Source: an uncultured Lachnospiraceae bacterium
GTDB taxonomy: Bacteria > Bacillota > Clostridia > Lachnospirales > Lachnospiraceae
Assembly (NCBI GenBank): GCA_910578845.1
Contig: CAJTSL010000064.1
Span: forward strand, 1-18,207
Direction of reading: 5' to 3'
DNA: 18,207 nt
Shown here: positions 14,711-18,207 of the stretch, piece after piece
Position numbering within the stretch: position 1 is the stretch's first letter
Layout: the number at the start of each line of letters is the position of its first letter
The notes under the pieces: model-generated
What the model was told of the DNA's origin: nothing
Databases searched by the model: none
The model's input: the letters and a program-made list of their open reading frames with translations, nothing else
Made by a program: the position numbers and the translations under genes

Positions 14711-15380
14711 TACGGCTAGCTTCACTGCGCGTAAGCTTATCCAAATTATAGTCTATAGCTATTTTATGCCTGTCGATCAACTTATATAACTGTTCCTTTT
14801 GCGGTATTGTAATTGGGGTATCGCGCTTTGCCTGATACCTAAGCTGATACGGCGTAAACTCTTTTTCATGTCCTTCATCGAAAAATGCGGTTAATTTCCC
14901 ATATAAAACGGATGTTGCCTCCGCATCGGCAAGCGCTCTATGCGCATTATGCGCAATCCCAAAATGCTTGCATAAAAACCCAAGGCTTTTGCTCTCTAGC
15001 TCAGGCAGGAACGTCCTTGCAAGCTTCAACGTATCAATTCCCTTCTTCTCGAAAGAAAGCCTCTGATTAACCGCCGCCTTTTTCACAAAAGCGTAATCGA
15101 ATAAAATACCATGCCCAAGCAATATGTCATCCCCAATGAATTCCAATAATCCAGGTAACACCTCCTCTATCGCAGGCGCCTCCACAAGTTCCTCATCATG
15201 AATGCCCGTCAGCTCTATAATCCGTTCATCCAGCTTTCTTCCCGGATTTACTAAGGTTTCCATACGTGCTACACATTTCCCTGCTCTTACCTTAAGCGCG
15301 CCAATCTCTATGATTTTATCCTTTTTCGCATCTAATCCTGTTGTCTCCAAATCCAGAGATACATAGGAATCACATAACAT
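14676..15380 (-). CDS. DnaQ-like (DEDDh) 3'-5' exonuclease
   Basis: 234 residues. An exonuclease domain of the PolC/DnaQ epsilon type occupies about residues 5-165: Exo I SLDLETTGLD (D10, E12), Exo II GHGILFDYAFV, and Exo III HRALADAEAT with the DEDDh histidine. The last 65 residues form a helical extension ending LTRSEASRIIAQLLAEYGR, a conserved add-on of unknown role in this group. AGGAG is 11 nt before the ATG at 15380. Two in-frame TTG codons lie closer to it, at 15389 and 15383, so the start is not certain. It is not the replicative PolC, which is far larger. Likely a stand-alone proofreading or repair nuclease, encoded next to nth. Confidence 0.88.
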   Translation of the reverse strand: MLCDSYVSLDLETTGLDAKKDKIIEIGALKVRAGKCVARMETLVNPGRKLDERIIELTGIHDEELVEAPAIEEVLPGLLEFIGDDILLGHGILFDYAFVKKAAVNQRLSFEKKGIDTLKLARTFLPELESKSLGFLCKHFGIAHNAHRALADAEATSVLYGKLTAFFDEGHEKEFTPYQLRYQAKRDTPITIPQKEQLYKLIDRHKIAIDYNLDKLTRSEASRIIAQLLAEYGR

Positions 15381-15453
15381 CAAGTTCAAATCTCCTATCT
15401 TCTTTTGATCACCTTAACCACCACTAAGGCAAACTATATACCCTAGCTTATGT

Positions 15454-16089
15454 TTAAGAATACCGTTTTTTATAATCCATACACTGCTTTTGCAAGAAAC
15501 ATTCCTCACACTTTGGGGTCGGAGCCTTGCAGATCTGCCTTCCCAGTGTAATAATCTGGATGTTCCACAATATCCAATGATCCTCTGGCAACGCTTTCAT
15601 CAGTTCCATCTCTACCTTGACGGGGTCATCTTCTTTTGTAATGCCCAGTTTTTTGGAAATCCGTTTCACATGCGTATCTACGACAATGCTCGGCTCATGG
15701 AATATATTTCCTCTGATCACATTGGCAGTCTTTCTCCCTACCCCTGCCAGGGAAGTCAGCTCCTCTATGGAACTAGGCACTTCTCCGCCAAACTTATCCC
15801 GCAAATCCTGGCAGCACGCAATGATGTTCTTCGCTTTATTATGATAGAATCCGGTAGAACGGATATCCTGTTCCAATTCTTTCAAGTCAGCATTCGCAAA
15901 AGCTTCAATGCTTGTATATTTCCGGAATAAGCCTTCGGTGACAATGTTTACCCTCGCGTCCGTACATTGTGCGCTCAGGATCGTAGCAATCAATAATTGC
16001 CAAGCGTTATCATGGTGTAAATAACAAATATACTCTGTTCCGTAATGAGCGTCCAGTAAATCTAAAATCTCTTTTGTATGTTTTGTCAT
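15454..16089 (-). CDS. nth: Endonuclease III (Nth), DNA glycosylase/AP lyase
   Basis: Base-excision repair enzyme that removes oxidised pyrimidines and cleaves AP sites. Seen in 211 residues: a helix-hairpin-helix with LAGVGRKTANVI, catalytic lysine K120, catalytic aspartate D138 in VVDTHVKR, and a C-terminal 4Fe-4S loop C-x6-C-x2-C-x5-C (CKAPTPKCEECFLQKQC). With the ATG at 16089 as start, K120 and D138 carry exactly the E. coli Nth numbers, which supports that start over the ATG at 16101. The start ATG overlaps the TGA of a 16-residue leader frame. It is transcribed after the radical SAM gene and before the exonuclease gene. Confidence 0.95.
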   Translation of the reverse strand: MTKHTKEILDLLDAHYGTEYICYLHHDNAWQLLIATILSAQCTDARVNIVTEGLFRKYTSIEAFANADLKELEQDIRSTGFYHNKAKNIIACCQDLRDKFGGEVPSSIEELTSLAGVGRKTANVIRGNIFHEPSIVVDTHVKRISKKLGITKEDDPVKVEMELMKALPEDHWILWNIQIITLGRQICKAPTPKCEECFLQKQCMDYKKRYS

Positions 16090-16136
16090 ATGAATTTCCA
16101 TGCCTTTCTCTCAGCCTGCGGCTTAGAGCCGGACAT
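16086..16136 (-). promoter_or_regulatory. 16-codon leader ORF translationally coupled to nth (RKAW element)
   Basis: GGAG (16144-16147) sits 7 nt before an ATG at 16134-16136. The frame encodes MSGSKPQAERKAWKFI and its TGA (16086-16088) overlaps the nth ATG as ATGA. CTCT-A-AGCC can pair with GGCT-G-AGAG around a GCA loop inside the leader. The AAAGG within it is 13 nt from the nth ATG, longer than ideal, so re-initiation after the leader stop is a reasonable route for nth translation. Inference; translation is not shown. Confidence 0.42.
16098..16119 (-). repeat. 22-nt repeat, copy 2 (start-codon leader)
   Basis: Exact copy of 12204-12225, same strand and same position relative to a start codon. 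Upstream of it both loci also share a start codon followed by TCC, with 8 or 11 nt between, a difference of one codon. Confidence 0.85.
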
Positions 16137-16169
16137 TATCCTGCTCCGCGCAAAGCACAAAATTTCCAA

Positions 16170-17954
16170 TCATGATTCTGGGATACCAATGACGCTATAA
16201 CATGCATCATATGTTAATGCGTTTCTATTCTGATAATCAAATAAGACCATCACGGGAGATTCTAATTTGGGAATACATTTCTCCCCATCTGCTTCCCAGA
16301 CAGGATAATCGAATATTTCAACATGCGTCATTTTCGCAAGCTGCCTGCTATCGCACTCCTTATAAGAAGGCAGATAACACCTATCCTTTTCTTCCTGCCG
16401 GTAAAACGCACGGATTGTTCTTTTATACATTGTCAGGTCTTTTGCAAAATCCGGTCTGCTTTTACTATTTTCTCTCAAATACAAATCAAAAGTCAAGACT
16501 TGCCGTAACAATTCTTTGTCCTGCACAAGCTCCGTATCCATTGCAAAGTCAAGCAATAGCTGGTAACGGTACACCCTTGACGGCGTCATCAGGGAATAGC
16601 CATGTAGCCGGTAAAAATCTGCTAACCGCAAATACATCGTAAAAGCATCGGGAAATGCCCTTAAAAGGATCCGCAATGTATATGTAAACTGATTGCTATT
16701 ATAATAAGTTTCCACCATTTCTTCCACTTGTTTTAACAACAGCAGCTTATCATATGGCATCCACTTTGTCGCAAGCACTTCATAGGGGGCATCTTCCATA
16801 TACTGTATCCCATATTCGCTAACCTTTTCATATAAATAGGAACCTTTCAGCACTTTTAAAAAGCCAAGCTGAAGCTGATGCGGCGACATCGCGTAAACAT
16901 TGTTAAATGAGTTTATGAAACTATCATAATCCTCGAAAGGAAGACCGGCGATCAAGTCCAAATGAATATGAATGTTATTTCCTTTGCGGATACGCTCCAC
17001 TATTTCTCTTATTTTGTCTAGATCCGTCGTTCTTCTAATTTCCTGCAAGGTCTTCTGGTTGAATGTCTGAACGCCGATTTCCATCTGCGCTAACCCTGGG
17101 CGGAATTTCGCAAGGATCTGTAGCTCTTCTTCGGATATAATATCTGCTGAGATTTCAAAGTGGAAGTTAGTGATGCCATTATCATGCTCAGCCAGATAAT
17201 CCCAGATCGCCTTTGCATGTGCATGATTACAATTAAAAGTCCTATCCACAAACTTAACCTGTTTCACCTTATGTTCCAGGAAAAACAGAAGCTCTTTCTT
17301 CACAGTCTCTAACTTCCGAAACCGCACTGCCTTATTAATAGAAGAGAGACAATAGCTACACTGATATGGGCATCCTCTGCTACTTTCATAATAAATAATC
17401 TTATTCTCAAAAGGGCGCAAATCACGATATAGAAATGGAAGTTCCGAAATATCAGCCAGTTCCCGGAAAGATGTACGATGAATTCCGCCATCACCTGCCC
17501 GAAATACGATTCCCTGTATCGTATCTATTGCTTTGCCGGCAATATCCTGTTGATCACAATAATATTCTGCCAGTTCCCGGAAAGTCTCTTCTCCCTCCCC
17601 GATCATGATCCCCTTTACCATCGGATGCGCCTGTAACAGCTCTTCTGATTGATATGAGACTTCCGGTCCTCCCAGCCAAACATCCACGCCCGGCAAGATC
17701 TTAGGCAGCTCTGGCAATAGGCTCCTGATTAAGCTCCAATTCCATATATAACAGGAAAAAGCAATTACACCCGGCAACTTCCGGTAAATATCTGCCAATA
17801 TTTCTTCTTTTCTATGATTTATTGTATATTCCGCAATTTCAATATACGGCAGCAGCTCCGTTCCCGCATAGGCACGCAGGCTATATACTGCCGGATTGGA
17901 ATGTATATATTTTGCATTCACTGCTGTCAATAGAATTTTAGATTTATGTTCCAT
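16170..17954 (-). CDS. B12-binding-domain radical SAM protein with DUF4080 C-terminus
   Basis: About 594 residues. Seen: an N-terminal cobalamin-binding-like Rossmann domain (about 5-135; ILLTAVNAKYIHSNPAVYSLR, VWLGGPEVSY, GEGEETF), a radical SAM core with the 4Fe-4S motif CPYQCSYC (near 194-201), VKFVDRTFN and GVQTFNQKTL, and a long C-terminal region matching the DUF4080 type. No DxHxxG cobalamin motif is evident. Substrate unknown; family members are methyltransferase- or C-C-bond-chemistry-like by analogy only. The ATG at 17954 matches family N-termini. An upstream in-frame ATG at 17996 would lie only about 5 nt from the predicted transcription start, so it is less likely. First gene of the radical SAM/nth/exonuclease unit. 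Confidence 0.88.
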   Translation of the reverse strand: MEHKSKILLTAVNAKYIHSNPAVYSLRAYAGTELLPYIEIAEYTINHRKEEILADIYRKLPGVIAFSCYIWNWSLIRSLLPELPKILPGVDVWLGGPEVSYQSEELLQAHPMVKGIMIGEGEETFRELAEYYCDQQDIAGKAIDTIQGIVFRAGDGGIHRTSFRELADISELPFLYRDLRPFENKIIYYESSRGCPYQCSYCLSSINKAVRFRKLETVKKELLFFLEHKVKQVKFVDRTFNCNHAHAKAIWDYLAEHDNGITNFHFEISADIISEEELQILAKFRPGLAQMEIGVQTFNQKTLQEIRRTTDLDKIREIVERIRKGNNIHIHLDLIAGLPFEDYDSFINSFNNVYAMSPHQLQLGFLKVLKGSYLYEKVSEYGIQYMEDAPYEVLATKWMPYDKLLLLKQVEEMVETYYNSNQFTYTLRILLRAFPDAFTMYLRLADFYRLHGYSLMTPSRVYRYQLLLDFAMDTELVQDKELLRQVLTFDLYLRENSKSRPDFAKDLTMYKRTIRAFYRQEEKDRCYLPSYKECDSRQLAKMTHVEIFDYPVWEADGEKCIPKLESPVMVLFDYQNRNALTYDACYSVIGIPES

Positions 17955-18006
17955 TCGGATCTGTTCCCCATCCCTTCCTAGCAGTTTGTCTATCATATCC
18001 CGTATT

Positions 18007-18015
18007 AGTATACCA
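18007..18015 (-). promoter_or_regulatory. Extended -10 promoter candidate for the radical SAM gene
   Basis: On the minus strand TGG followed by TATACT (18007-18012) forms an extended -10. No good -35 box lies 17 nt upstream. AAAGGAG occurs at 18032-18038, before the predicted transcription start, so it is probably not a ribosome-binding site if this promoter is right. Confidence 0.4.
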
Positions 18016-18093
18016 CATCCGGCAAATTTTGCTCCTTTTTCTTCTAAATCTTAATCAGGTGTTTGCAAAACTCCTTCTTCATAACCAGAGTCC

Positions 18094-18207
18094 GGTCAAA
18101 ATGAACAAATCAAAGACCCCGCTGCAAGCAACGGGGCATCAAACTTGCAGCACTGCAGAGCAGCGGGGTATTTGACCCTCGCGGCAGTCGCCAAATGTCT
18201 GCAAGCA
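18094..18207. repeat. Structured intergenic repeat element, cut by the window edge
   Basis: Nested inverted repeats: outer GGTCAAA (18094-18100) with TTTGACC (18171-18177); inner CCCCGCTGC (18117-18125) with GCAGCGGGG (18160-18168), a perfect 9 bp match. CCCCG can also pair with CGGGG at 18132-18136, giving a switchable fold. It continues with CTCGCGGCAGTCGCC towards the edge. From memory, elements of this type recur between genes in Lachnospiraceae; that was not checked here. Confidence 0.6.

Noticed and set aside
15490..15930. Plus-strand frame of 146 codons within nth
   Set aside because: Antisense to nth motifs; no independent support.
1..18207. CRISPR array, tRNA, rRNA, insertion sequence or prophage genes
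   Set aside because: No regular spaced repeats, cloverleaf-like sequences, transposase/integrase motifs or phage genes were found on either strand.

Overview
The window looks like chromosomal DNA of a low-to-mid GC gut Clostridia, most likely Lachnospiraceae. That assignment rests on gene content and protein style: a TRAM-domain RlmD, a YhaM-type exoribonuclease, MutS2, a VanW-domain protein, a DUF4080 radical SAM protein and a diverged HtrA-like membrane protein. It has not been checked by a database search. Nearly everything is housekeeping or envelope-related. I see no insertion sequence, prophage, CRISPR array, tRNA or rRNA.

Layout, left to right. (1) 1-260: gene-free, with hairpins and short decayed frames downstream of rlmD. 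(2) 261-4247, minus strand: an operon-like run transcribed as HtrA-like pseudoprotease, yhaM, rlmD, from a good promoter at 4276-4304. (3) 4380-8938, plus strand, divergent from the previous unit: mutS2, an OmpR-family response regulator and its sensor kinase. (4) 8955-14064, minus strand: transcribed as a 35-residue membrane peptide, VanW protein, HypE/PurM-like protein, Lrp-family regulator, class I aminotransferase, trmL. The gaps are short, and one stop/start overlap links the regulator to the aminotransferase. (5) 14102-14710, plus strand: an anchored hypothetical protein. Its start codon lies inside the minus-strand promoter of the small peptide, and its 3' end overlaps the next gene. 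(6) 14676-17954, minus strand: transcribed as a B12-binding radical SAM protein, nth, and a DnaQ-like exonuclease. (7) 18094-18207: a structured intergenic repeat running off the right edge.

Functional themes are RNA modification and decay (rlmD, yhaM, trmL), DNA repair and proofreading (mutS2, nth, exonuclease), and envelope or signalling functions (VanW, pseudoprotease, two-component system). The most unusual observations are three. First, a recurring leader element (core AGAAAGGCATGG) sits just before the start codons of mutS2, the HypE-like gene and nth. In two of these it is 22 nt identical and lies in a short Shine-Dalgarno-preceded leader frame encoding QAERKAW; at nth the leader stop overlaps the gene's ATG. 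Second, an HtrA-like protein has apparently lost all three catalytic residues. Third, a well-signalled 35-residue membrane peptide is encoded opposite the likely 5' leader of the neighbouring gene.
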